From assembly GCA_026627385.1 (NCBI GenBank), contig JAPNUR010000015.1, positions 1 through 64,000 of the forward strand: a stretch of 64,000 nt of DNA, given 5' to 3'. A model generated the notes under the pieces. That model searched no databases and was not told the origin of the DNA. It was given only the letters and a program-made list of their open reading frames with translations. Numbering within the stretch: position 1 is the stretch's first letter; each line of letters opens with the position of its first letter. Source of the stretch: Bacillota bacterium. Lineage in GTDB: Bacteria > Bacillota > Sulfobacillia > Sulfobacillales > Sulfobacillaceae. Of this stretch, positions 19,214-27,767 are shown in pieces. Position numbers and translations under genes: made by a program.

Positions 19214-20392
19214 TTAACCGCGAAAGCTCGCATACACCAGGCGATTGACGTCTTCCACCGTCGGTTGTTTGGGGTTGGCCTGATAATCCGGCAAATGAAA
19301 GGTGTCTTCAATAATGCCGGGTAGGCTCCCGGCCTCAACGCCTAGTGTTTTGAGCGTGCATCGCAAGCCAATTTTTGTTAAGAACGATTCGATTTCACCC
19401 GAGACCTTTTGCGCCTTGGCTTCGACAGTTAATCCCGAAGACTCATCGGGATCCGCCATGATATCGTACAGCCGGGCAAACGCTTGAGGCGCGGAGGCCC
19501 ACGAAAACTTCATCACTTCAGGATACACCGACGCCAACGCTTCTCCATGCATGACATGAGGGGCGTGCCCGCCGATGGCCATGGCAATCCCGTGAGGCAG
19601 CGTCGTGCCCGCATTGGTAATGCAAATTCCGGCCAGCGTGTCAGCCCGGGCCATCGCCTCGCGGGCTTCTCGGTCATTGCCGTTCATCACCGCCCGGGGC
19701 AAGTAGCGCACCACCAATGTCAAGGCTTCGCGCGCCAATATATCGGTAAATGGCGAACGGCGTGAATGAATCGTGCTCTCAAAGGCATGCGCAAAGACGT
19801 CGAACCCTGTCGCCGCCGTCACGCGTGGGGGCACCGTCACCGTGAGCGCGGGATCCACAATGGCGGCCTTGGGACACAATTTGACATCCACGATGGCATG
19901 CTTGCTATGAATGCCTGAATGGGTCAGCACCGACACGGGAGAAATCTGAGAACCGGTTCCCGCGGTGGTACCGACGGTAATGACAGGAATCACGGGATGG
20001 TCGATGGCCTTCTCGCCACCCAACCGATAGTCCCAAACCGATCCGGCATGCGTCGCCCCCAGTGCCACGGCCTTGGCCGCATCCATACTCGAGCCGCCGC
20101 CCACCCCGAGAATAACATCGGGCTGAAACGTCCGTGCCACCGCTACCCCTTGTTCCAGCACGTCAACTGTGGGGTTCGGAATGATGCCATCAAAGACTTC
20201 TGACGCCACATGGTACCCCCGAAGCTGTTCCTGGATCTCTCGGATGAGCGGTGTTTGGTGATAGATCCGCGACGTGGTGACGATGAGGCACCGCGTACCC
20301 CATTCGCGGACCACACGCCCTGTGTCCGCCACGGCATTCCATCCAAAGTGCACCACGGTGGGCACGAAGAATCGAAAGGATTGCTGTTGCAT
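19214..20392 (-). CDS. Iron-containing alcohol dehydrogenase
   Basis: A 392-aa group III (iron-dependent) alcohol dehydrogenase that oxidises an alcohol or polyol with NAD(P). The nucleotide-binding GGGSSMDAAK lies near residues 95-105. The metal-ligand region includes FDVFAHAFE and the two histidines in GGHAPHVMHGEA. The length is normal. The ATG at 20392 is preferred; it follows GAGAG, and the N-terminus then begins just before the first beta strand. An overlapping TTG at 20434 would couple it to the stop of the SDR gene. Its place between an SDR and a ROK kinase points to polyol or sugar oxidation, but the substrate is unknown. Confidence 0.88.
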   Translation of the reverse strand: MQQQSFRFFVPTVVHFGWNAVADTGRVVREWGTRCLIVTTSRIYHQTPLIREIQEQLRGYHVASEVFDGIIPNPTVDVLEQGVAVARTFQPDVILGVGGGSSMDAAKAVALGATHAGSVWDYRLGGEKAIDHPVIPVITVGTTAGTGSQISPVSVLTHSGIHSKHAIVDVKLCPKAAIVDPALTVTVPPRVTAATGFDVFAHAFESTIHSRRSPFTDILAREALTLVVRYLPRAVMNGNDREAREAMARADTLAGICITNAGTTLPHGIAMAIGGHAPHVMHGEALASVYPEVMKFSWASAPQAFARLYDIMADPDESSGLTVEAKAQKVSGEIESFLTKIGLRCTLKTLGVEAGSLPGIIEDTFHLPDYQANPKQPTVEDVNRLVYASFRG

Positions 20393-20430
20393 CTCGCTAC
20401 ACTCTCTTTCACTGGTATCAAGGTGAAGAA

Positions 20431-21180
20431 TCAAAAGGTGAGAGACTGACCTCCATCAATGAGATACACCGCCCCGGTGATGAAGGAAGACCGCGGTGAC
20501 GCAAGAAAAGCGATTAATTCGGCACATTCGTCCGCTAGTCCCAGACGCTTCAAGGGAATGTGCTCGGCAATGGTGCGCTGAATCCCTTCCGGGGTGGAAA
20601 ACTGTTGATGGTATCGCGTATCGATGGTGCCCGGAGCCACCGCATTCACCCGAATGTTTCGCGTGGCGAGTTCTTTAGCCAACCCCTTTGTGAGGGCGTT
20701 CACGCCCGCCTTAGCCGCCGCATAGCAAAACGCCCCTGGGCCACCGCCGGAATCGGCGGCCACAGACGAGACGTTTACGATGCGCGCACCGTCCGCCAGA
20801 TGGGGGACAAGCACCCTGAGAAGCCAGTAAATGCTTGAAAGGTTGAGCGCCAGACATTGATCCCAATACTCGAGCGGCATCTCGCTCCACCGATACCGGT
20901 GAATCAGACTTCCCGCGTTATTGACCACCATCGTCAGCGGTGCATGGCGGATGGCTTCCTCGCCCACTTTCACGACCTCATCATACCGAGAAAAATCGCC
21001 GGCAACGGTGAGAACCTCCACGTGATAATCCCGCTGAAGCTCCTGAGCCAGCGCTAGACACTCGTCGGCATGATGATGGTAATGCAGTATCAGATTGGCC
21101 CCGCTTTGAGCCAACTTGGCCGCGGTCGCACGCCCGATTCCCTGACTAGCCCCCGTAATCAGGGCCCATTCTCCCTGCAT
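20431..21180 (-). CDS. Short-chain dehydrogenase/reductase (FabG-like)
   Basis: A 249-aa classical SDR. TGASQGIG at about 8-15 binds NAD(P), NNAG is present, Ser of NVSS and the YAAAK pair are the catalytic residues, and the C-terminus FITGAVYLIDGGQS is typical. The start at 21180 has GGAGG seven nt upstream; a 51-codon upstream extension has no family match. In this sugar operon it probably oxidises a polyol or sugar acid rather than serving fatty acid synthesis. Its stop overlaps a possible TTG start of the next gene. Confidence 0.88.
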   Translation of the reverse strand: MQGEWALITGASQGIGRATAAKLAQSGANLILHYHHHADECLALAQELQRDYHVEVLTVAGDFSRYDEVVKVGEEAIRHAPLTMVVNNAGSLIHRYRWSEMPLEYWDQCLALNLSSIYWLLRVLVPHLADGARIVNVSSVAADSGGGPGAFCYAAAKAGVNALTKGLAKELATRNIRVNAVAPGTIDTRYHQQFSTPEGIQRTIAEHIPLKRLGLADECAELIAFLASPRSSFITGAVYLIDGGQSLTF

Positions 21181-21287
21181 TTCCTCGCCTCCAGACGGCA
21201 TCATCTTTCGGAGGCGGCGGGACGGTGTCCCGCCCTGCAACACCCTCCCCGCCTCCTTGACGGTAATGCGGCCAATTGATGTCAGAC

Positions 21288-22802
21288 TTACGACGCAGGC
21301 GTGCCTGCACGAGTCACGTACTTCGATGGCCACTGATAGTGCATGCTGGTGGGAATGTACCCTTTACTCTGCATCAGCTGGAACAGCTGCGTCTGCATGG
21401 TCTGTAGCGCCTTTTGCGGCGTCTCCAGTCCCGAAAACGCGGCGTTCGCCTGGTCGCCAATAATGGTTTGCACCTGAAGGCCCGCGCCCACCTCAGGTCG
21501 GCGACGGACGTAATGGTAATACGTTTGCAATTCGATGGGGAACCGCCCTAGCTGGTACCCGAGTGTCTTTGGATTCGTGTAGCTGCTCTTAAACCCAAAG
21601 CCGGTAAATGCCGTATTTTCGTAATAGAGCCGTTGTTGCGGGGTCATCTTGAGCCCCGTGGCCCAGAGCGCAAACTTCACCGCGTCCAGAGGATATTTGG
21701 TATCCTTGTTTACCGCAATGGCCCATCCACCAAGCGAGGAGTATCCGTGCCCCGGCTTGATATTGGGCAAATTCTTTGCCGGGGCCGAGGGATCGCCAGG
21801 CAGCAACGCAAACCCGGTATCTTTCTTGTAGGGCGACGACGCCACCTGGGATACAAAGTCCGACCACTGAATCATCATGGCGGCATCCCCAGACGTGTAC
21901 ACCGGCGTAATTTCGGCCCAGTGGAAGCTTTCAGCACCGGGCGGCATAAAGGGCTTCAAGCTATCAAAATATTTCAACGCCTTCAAGGCAATGGTGCTAT
22001 CAATCACCGGCATATCCTTCATGGGATTGGTTGTCGATGGAAACCCTTGGCCAAACGGGAAGACGTCGCCCCCCATAGCCCAGAGAATTTCTTCGTAGTC
22101 ATTCTCCGCTTCGTTGCCTTGCTTGGCCGACCAGGTGAGTCCGTACATGTGCTTGGCCGGGTCGGTAAAGAATTTGGCCACATCGTACAATTGTGTCAGG
22201 GTCTTCGGCACGGTAAGCGGATAGCCAAACTCCTTCTTGAACGCCGCCTTGTTTGCCGGGTTGTCAAACAGATCCTTGCGGTAGTACAAGAGCTGGGCGC
22301 CCGGCATCCACGGCAAGGCGTACAGCTGATTGTTCCAGTTGCCGTAGTCATTGAGCACGGGCACAATCATCCCGTCCATAGACAAGGTGTGGGGACCAAT
22401 TTGCTTGACCGGGTAGCCGAGCTTTTTCAGGTACGGATTTAAGTCTAATTCCCACCCAGCCGGAGCGTATTCAGCCAGCCAGGGATTGTCGCTCTCCATG
22501 ACGTCGTAACGGTCACTGTGCGAAATGAAGTTTTCGACTTCTTTCTCGTGCATCGCGTTATACGGGGCCGTCGTGACGTTCACCTTGATGTGGTATTCCT
22601 TCTCGAATTGTGGAATCATGTGTATGAGCGTAGTGGTGGCCGAGCCCTGAAGCATTATGACATTGAGCGTCGGTTCAGAACTTGGCGCGACTGCGCTCGC
22701 TGTTTTGGAAGCCACACTACCGCAACCTGCCGCGACGGTGCCCACAAGCAATGTGAGCAGCCCAGCTCCAGCCGTTCGCAGCGCTGACTTCGTCTTTGAC
22801 AT
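21288..22802 (-). CDS. ABC transporter sugar-binding lipoprotein
   Basis: A 504-aa family 1 solute-binding protein. A lipobox with Cys at about 27 (TVAAGC) ends the signal peptide, so it is a membrane-anchored lipoprotein. The mature part has the usual features: FEKEYHIKVNV, MESDNPWLAEYA, YALPWMPGAQLLYYRKDLF and a C-terminal GGWAIAVNKDTKYP segment. It captures a sugar or polyol outside the cell for the two permeases encoded upstream. GGAGG lies seven nt before the ATG. No ATPase gene is in the operon, so an ATPase encoded elsewhere (MsmX/UgpC type) would be needed. Confidence 0.9.
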   Translation of the reverse strand: MSKTKSALRTAGAGLLTLLVGTVAAGCGSVASKTASAVAPSSEPTLNVIMLQGSATTTLIHMIPQFEKEYHIKVNVTTAPYNAMHEKEVENFISHSDRYDVMESDNPWLAEYAPAGWELDLNPYLKKLGYPVKQIGPHTLSMDGMIVPVLNDYGNWNNQLYALPWMPGAQLLYYRKDLFDNPANKAAFKKEFGYPLTVPKTLTQLYDVAKFFTDPAKHMYGLTWSAKQGNEAENDYEEILWAMGGDVFPFGQGFPSTTNPMKDMPVIDSTIALKALKYFDSLKPFMPPGAESFHWAEITPVYTSGDAAMMIQWSDFVSQVASSPYKKDTGFALLPGDPSAPAKNLPNIKPGHGYSSLGGWAIAVNKDTKYPLDAVKFALWATGLKMTPQQRLYYENTAFTGFGFKSSYTNPKTLGYQLGRFPIELQTYYHYVRRRPEVGAGLQVQTIIGDQANAAFSGLETPQKALQTMQTQLFQLMQSKGYIPTSMHYQWPSKYVTRAGTPAS

Positions 22803-22956
22803 CTCCGATCCTCCTCACGATAGTTCACTCTTACTGACCCCTGTGTGTGTTCCAACCACTCGTCGCGGTACGATGGATGGCTCCCACCCCCTTTCGCAGT
22901 CCCTGGGAACGCCCTGAGGCCATACCAACGGTTTGCCTCTTAACTGCGCCAACACC

Positions 22957-23793
22957 TCAATTGTTCAAGGCGCCCATAGACAGTCCGCGAATCAGGTAGC
23001 GCTGTAAGATCAAAGCCAAAATCACCATGGGCACAATTTCGAGTGAGCCGGAGGCATAAAAACTGCTCCACTGATAGATGTAATCGCCCAAAAACCCTTC
23101 CGTTGCCACCGGCAGCGTTACGGCATGGGTATTAGTCAGGGAGACCGCAAAGATGTAATCGTTCCAGGCAAACATGACGCACACGGCGCCAATGCCCACC
23201 AACGACGCTTTGATGAGCGGCAAAATAATGTGTCGGAGCACTTGCCAATCGCTGGCCCCTTCAACCCGTGCACTCTCGTCCAACTCCATGGGAATTTGCC
23301 GCATAAAGCCCAGCATCAGCCAGGTCGCCAAGGGCAAGTTGAATAAGGTATAGACGATGATCATGCCAGGCACCGTGTCGTACAGCCCGATAGTTGTAAA
23401 CATGAGATACAAAGGGATGATGACCGCAATCGGCGGCATGATTTTCAGGCTGAGGATGAAATTCGCAATCCCCGTGCGGTGTTTCCAACGATGGCGGCTC
23501 AGGCTATAGGCCATCATGGTCGCCAGCACCAAGACCACGATGGTGCTCGCCACACTTTCAATTAAGCTGTGCCAAAAGAACACCCCTAAGTGGTTGACCG
23601 CGATAATGTGCCAGACATGTCCCAAACCTAGGTTGGGCAATAGCTTCGGCGGGATCGCCCATAAGCGGCCGGTAGACTTTAACGCCGACGAGACGAGCCA
23701 ATAAATGGGAAACAAGAAAATGATACTGACAAGGACCAGAAAGAGCACAGCCACGATTTGCGAAGCACGGCGGTACACCATGGCGCTGATCAT
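22957..23793 (-). CDS. ABC sugar transporter permease, MalG/LacG type
   Basis: A 278-aa inner-membrane permease with six hydrophobic segments. The EAA loop that contacts the ATPase is visible at about 185-205 (EGASDWQVLRHIILPL). GAGGTG lies seven nt before the ATG, overlapping the end of the partner permease gene, whose stop is 4 bases upstream. It pairs with the MalF-like subunit and the lipoprotein at 21288. Confidence 0.9.
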   Translation of the reverse strand: MISAMVYRRASQIVAVLFLVLVSIIFLFPIYWLVSSALKSTGRLWAIPPKLLPNLGLGHVWHIIAVNHLGVFFWHSLIESVASTIVVLVLATMMAYSLSRHRWKHRTGIANFILSLKIMPPIAVIIPLYLMFTTIGLYDTVPGMIIVYTLFNLPLATWLMLGFMRQIPMELDESARVEGASDWQVLRHIILPLIKASLVGIGAVCVMFAWNDYIFAVSLTNTHAVTLPVATEGFLGDYIYQWSSFYASGSLEIVPMVILALILQRYLIRGLSMGALNN

Positions 23794-23797
23794 CGTC

Positions 23798-24718
23798 TCA
23801 CACCTCGAACTTCAAAACTTTTATCAGCAGGGCGGCAAAAATCGACATGATAATGACCATAATCCAGGACATGGACGTAGCGGTTCCCATCGTGAAGTAG
23901 TTCAAGCCGTTTTGCCACACAAGGTAACTGAGGGTTTGGGTCACCGTACCGGGTCCCCCGGCCGTTAAGACATCGACAATGGTGAACATGCGAAAGGCTG
24001 TGACGGTTTGCAGCAACACGAGGATTACGAAAATTTGCCGCAACATAGGCAGCATGATGCGCAACACCGTTTGCGTGGGTGTCGCACCGTCGACCGCGGC
24101 GGCTTCAAACGGACTGCGGTCTAAGCCCAGCATCGCCGCATACAGGAACAGCGCCACAAATGGCATCCACTCCCAGGAATAGACACCAACCACCGACAAG
24201 AAGGCTCCTAAAGGGGTGCCGATAGGATTCACTGCATGAATGCCTAAACTATGAAACAGCCAAATGACAATGCCATAATCTGCATTGAGCATAAAGCGCC
24301 ATAAAATGCCAATCACCAGAGGCGAAATCGCGAGCGGCATAATCAACACCGAGGCCACAATCTTATGCCCGCGGATATCGGTGCGATTCAGCGCCAGAGC
24401 AATCAAAAAGCCACCCACAAACTGCACAACCACGGTGGCCACGGTGATGATTAGTGTGGTACCCAGCGATTGCAAAAACTCGCCGTTATGCAAATCCGCC
24501 CAGTAATTTTGTAAGCCCACAAACGCATTGAGGCCCGGATCCGCGAGATCCAATCGATGCAGACTCACCCACAGCGAATACAGCATCGGAAAGATGTTGA
24601 GCACCAACAACACGAACAGTCCCGGCGCTAAAAAGAACCACTGGCTATACTGGCGCTGATGGTGCCGCACGGCAACCGCGGCGGGTTGAGTACTTGCGGT
24701 AGATATTGACATCTTCAC
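23798..24718 (-). CDS. ABC sugar transporter permease, MalF/UgpA type
   Basis: A 306-aa permease with six membrane segments after a cytoplasmic N-terminus. The EAA loop is near 205-225 (AAAVDGATPTQTVLRIMLPM). A GTG start at 24718 overlaps the LacI stop as GTGA and has a G-rich ribosome binding site eight nt upstream; an ATG two codons later is the alternative. The overlap implies translational coupling to the regulator gene. It is part of the polyol/sugar importer. Confidence 0.9.
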   Translation of the reverse strand: MKMSISTASTQPAAVAVRHHQRQYSQWFFLAPGLFVLLVLNIFPMLYSLWVSLHRLDLADPGLNAFVGLQNYWADLHNGEFLQSLGTTLIITVATVVVQFVGGFLIALALNRTDIRGHKIVASVLIMPLAISPLVIGILWRFMLNADYGIVIWLFHSLGIHAVNPIGTPLGAFLSVVGVYSWEWMPFVALFLYAAMLGLDRSPFEAAAVDGATPTQTVLRIMLPMLRQIFVILVLLQTVTAFRMFTIVDVLTAGGPGTVTQTLSYLVWQNGLNYFTMGTATSMSWIMVIIMSIFAALLIKVLKFEV

Positions 24719-25743
24719 TGAAGTATCCCCCGTAATTCGCGAAGCTCGTGAGGATGAACGACCGTACTGCCGAGCACGATGTTGGGCGTCACTTGAATCA
24801 CCGAGGTATTGGGACGATGGCCCGACAGCAAATCAATCAAGACGTTAGCTGCGGTGTATCCTTGCTCGAAGGCGTGTTGGTCAACCGTGGTCAAACGAGT
24901 CAATGCGGTCACGGGAAATTGGGCAATCCCGTCGTAACCCACCAAGGAGATATCCTCCGGTACTTTCACCCCGTGCTCCTGGCAGCAGGAAAGCACTCCC
25001 CAGGCCATGTAATCATTGAAGGCCACAATAGCGGTCGGCCAGCGCTCATGGGATAACAGCTCCCGGCAGGCTTTATACCCTTCCTCGAACGAGGAGTCAC
25101 GGGTAAACACGGCCATGTCGGACCCCACCGTGAGGTTGTGATCCCGGTGGGCTTTTACATATCCTTCATAGCGCTCTTCGGCAGTGCGGGTATTGCGCGG
25201 GCCGATATACGCTACCCGCTGATGCCCTAATAAAATGACATGCTCGGTGGCCATCCGCGTCCCCGCGGCGTTATCAACCACCACCGATACCGTCCACTCC
25301 GGCCCCAAGCTATCGACCACCACTGTCGGCAGTTGCCGCACGCGTTCGAAATCGAAGTGCACATCGTCCGGACTCAACACCAACAGGCCGTCGGTGACCC
25401 CGACCAATTCCGGCAGCCGGCTTAAGTCTTCTATCGTCAGGTGCAAGCGAGAAAAGCGATTGATGACCGTATACGCCCCGCGGATAATCTCTAAGAAATA
25501 GGGATTGCGCAGCGCATAGCGATCGGCGTTAGGCAAACCAACTGCAATCAACACACGATCTGTTTCTTTCCCAGACGCAATATATCCTGTTTCCTTTGCA
25601 ATTTCCATTATTTCTTTGCGTTTTTTTGCAGACACAGAGTCGTGCCCACTGAGAGCCCGGGACACGGTAGAAATGCTCACTCCCGCAGCTTCAGCAATAT
25701 CTTTTAGCTTCACGCGCGATTCTTCACTCCGATGTTTTGGCAC
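24715..25743 (-). CDS. LacI family regulator of the polyol/sugar operon
   Basis: A 342-aa repressor. The helix-turn-helix and hinge lie at about 10-55 (KLKDIAEAAGVSISTVSRALSG), followed by a periplasmic-binding-like effector domain. A GTG start at 25743 has GGAGG seven nt upstream, and the chain then has the normal LacI length. It is the first gene of the operon and sits just behind a promoter with a palindrome at the presumed transcription start, so it probably represses its own operon until the imported sugar binds. The divergent dehydrogenase at 26102 may share this control. Confidence 0.92.
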   Translation of the reverse strand: MPKHRSEESRVKLKDIAEAAGVSISTVSRALSGHDSVSAKKRKEIMEIAKETGYIASGKETDRVLIAVGLPNADRYALRNPYFLEIIRGAYTVINRFSRLHLTIEDLSRLPELVGVTDGLLVLSPDDVHFDFERVRQLPTVVVDSLGPEWTVSVVVDNAAGTRMATEHVILLGHQRVAYIGPRNTRTAEERYEGYVKAHRDHNLTVGSDMAVFTRDSSFEEGYKACRELLSHERWPTAIVAFNDYMAWGVLSCCQEHGVKVPEDISLVGYDGIAQFPVTALTRLTTVDQHAFEQGYTAANVLIDLLSGHRPNTSVIQVTPNIVLGSTVVHPHELRELRGILQ

Positions 25744-25778
25744 ACAATCTCCTCCAGCAATGACGACTCGTATGAGAC

Positions 25779-25828
25779 GCATAAAACTTTATGCAATTCG
25801 ATTTTACTAATGTGCAAGTTATTGTCAA
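25779..25828 (-). promoter_or_regulatory. Promoter and operator of the LacI-led sugar operon
   Basis: Read leftward: TTGACA (25828-25823), 16 bases, TAAAAT (25806-25801), then a near-perfect palindrome GCATAAAGTTTTATGC at 25794-25779 (15 of 16 positions fit, allowing the central asymmetry). The palindrome starts six bases after the -10 box and would block initiation, as for LacI-type repression. Confidence 0.75.
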
Positions 25829-26101
25829 TATGATATTATTGATTTGCAATTTAGTTTTTATGGTTTGCATTGGCGCCGATGACTAGCGCATCGGGAAAAT
25901 CGGTGAGTTTAAAGGCACGAACGGAGTGCATGGAATGCATCCTCGGCCCCCCAGCGCCTAGAATTCCGGCATACGGCCAGGGACACGGCCGAAAACAGTT
26001 CCCGAAGAATGGCAAAGTTTGCGCCACAGCAACCGAATCGCCGAAACATTCTTAGCCACGTGCTGTGCTGTCATGACATTCACCCATAAGGAGTGAGGCT
26101 T

Positions 26102-27097
26102 ATGAAATCTGCTGTACTCTTTGCGCCCCATGACATCCAAATTGTCGAAAAACCCGAACCCCAAGCTACCCCGGCGGGGTACGTGCGGGTCAAAGTCAAA
26201 GCGGTGGGAGTTTGTGGTTCGGAAATCCACTATTATGAATCGGGCCGCATCGGTGACCATGTGCTCCGATCCCCCATGGTGATTGGCCACGAAATTGGCG
26301 GCATTGTCGAAGAGGTAGGGGCCGAGGTGCCGAGCTCTTTGAGACCCGGCACGGTCGTCGCCCTAGAACCCGGCATTCCCTGCGGCGCCTGCACCTTTTG
26401 CCGCCAGGGCGAGTATAATTTTTGCCCCCAGATCCAGTTCTTTGCCACGCCACCGGTCGATGGGGCGATGCAAGAAGTCATCTTGCATCCGGCAGCCTAC
26501 ACGTTTGTGGCTGACCCGTTAACGGTCGAGGAAGCGGCCCTCGCCGAGCCGTTGTCCGTCGGGGTGTATGCCGCGCGGCAGCTCAACATCGACTCCGGGG
26601 ACACGGTGCTCGTAATCGGCGGCGGTCCCGTGGGTTTATTGTCGGCGTTAGCGGTCGAGTCGCGCGGGGCTACGGCGACGGTGGTCGAAATTAACCCCAC
26701 CCGCATCCGCCTGGGGCGTGAGATGGGTCTCACCATCATCCTGCCCGAGGATCTGCCCTCCTCGTTCGATGGCGACCAGGTGTTGGAGTGTACCGGATCC
26801 GCCGCAGGCCTTCAGTTAGCGCTCCGCGCTGTTAAGACCCACGGGAAAATCGCCCTCATCGGGCTCGGAGCATCCGACCAGATGAAGCTCGACGCCCTCA
26901 CCGTCGCCCAACGCGGACTACAGGTCTACGGCATCTTTCGTTATGCGCACACGTTTCCCGCCGCGATCCAAATCTTAAGGGCCCAGCGAACCCGCCTCGG
27001 ACCGCTGATTAAGAACAACATTGCGATCGATGACGTGCCGAGTTTCTTTGCTCAACGACATTACCAACATTCCCTCAAAACGATCGTGACCCTCTGA
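26102..27097 (+). CDS. Zinc-dependent sorbitol/L-iditol dehydrogenase family protein
   Basis: A 331-aa medium-chain dehydrogenase. Catalytic zinc ligands are Cys in VGVCGSE (about 37) and His in GHEIGG (about 62). The structural zinc site CGACTFC...FC is complete at about 92-106, and the Rossmann loop is VIGGGPVGLL. HYYESGRIGD after the catalytic Cys is typical of sorbitol/xylitol dehydrogenases. It oxidises a polyol to a ketose with NAD. AAGGAG lies eight nt before the ATG. It is divergent from the LacI-led importer operon and fits the same pathway: polyol in, ketose out, kinase next. A terminator follows at 27122. Confidence 0.9.
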   Translation: MKSAVLFAPHDIQIVEKPEPQATPAGYVRVKVKAVGVCGSEIHYYESGRIGDHVLRSPMVIGHEIGGIVEEVGAEVPSSLRPGTVVALEPGIPCGACTFCRQGEYNFCPQIQFFATPPVDGAMQEVILHPAAYTFVADPLTVEEAALAEPLSVGVYAARQLNIDSGDTVLVIGGGPVGLLSALAVESRGATATVVEINPTRIRLGREMGLTIILPEDLPSSFDGDQVLECTGSAAGLQLALRAVKTHGKIALIGLGASDQMKLDALTVAQRGLQVYGIFRYAHTFPAAIQILRAQRTRLGPLIKNNIAIDDVPSFFAQRHYQHSLKTIVTL

Positions 27098-27121
27098 ATG
27101 GCCCTGGCCGATGCATGGGTG

Positions 27122-27147
27122 AAGGCGCGGCGACCCGCGCCTTTTCC
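27122..27147 (+). terminator. Intrinsic terminator after the sorbitol-type dehydrogenase
   Basis: AAGGCGCGG and CCGCGCCTT form a 9-bp stem with a 4-nt loop, and the run CTTTTCC follows. It lies 25 bases after the stop codon. Confidence 0.82.
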
Positions 27148-27767
27148 GGCCGGGTAAAAAGGACGCTGACCACGCCCTAAGACCGTCTAAGTGCTGTCCT
27201 AGGAGACAAGACACCGGCCACAGAACGGCATAAGGGGTAAGAGCACCCGTGTCACACCGCGCGCACCCCTGTTGACGCCTGTCATGGGCAGCCACGGGAT
27301 TGAGGTGGGGGCGCTCGCGCCCGATGCCTCGTCTAAACCGACCCGGACGCTCTTTACAGCGTCAAATCAGTCAGGAGGCTATACGCTGTTCTGATCGCCG
27401 CTCGGGAACACCACAGGTGGCGACGGCCGATCGCGTTTTCGGGGGTCATCTCTTCATGCCTTGCGTGAGACATAACGCGCCATGAAGCCGGCTGAGATTT
27501 CCTCATGCTAAACCGAAGACCCCCTGTTCACTCAAGAAACCCGCCTATCTCCTCGTTTGATGACCCTCGGTGGCCACCAACCGCCATCCGTTCCATACGA
27601 GTCCGATCACCCCAGCGGCGCCTGGCGACCCCCCGTTAACAAAGTCTTCACGAATCCTTCACCGTGCCTTAAAACCCCCTTCATACCGTCTTAACGAATG
27701 TCAAAGACACTGAAGATGGCCGCCTCACCAGGAGGTGTTGCCGTTCAAGGACGAGGAGAGGGAGGGT
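27148..27767. other. Gap before the MFS transporter
   Basis: About 600 bases with no convincing gene. GGAGG near 27731 is followed by GTG and TTG codons at once, too close to serve as starts. The promoter for the transporter should be here but was not identified with confidence. Confidence 0.35.

Noticed and set aside
21633-22442. 269-codon frame antisense to the sugar-binding lipoprotein
   Set aside because: The opposite strand encodes a clear, full-length binding protein with a lipobox and ribosome binding site.
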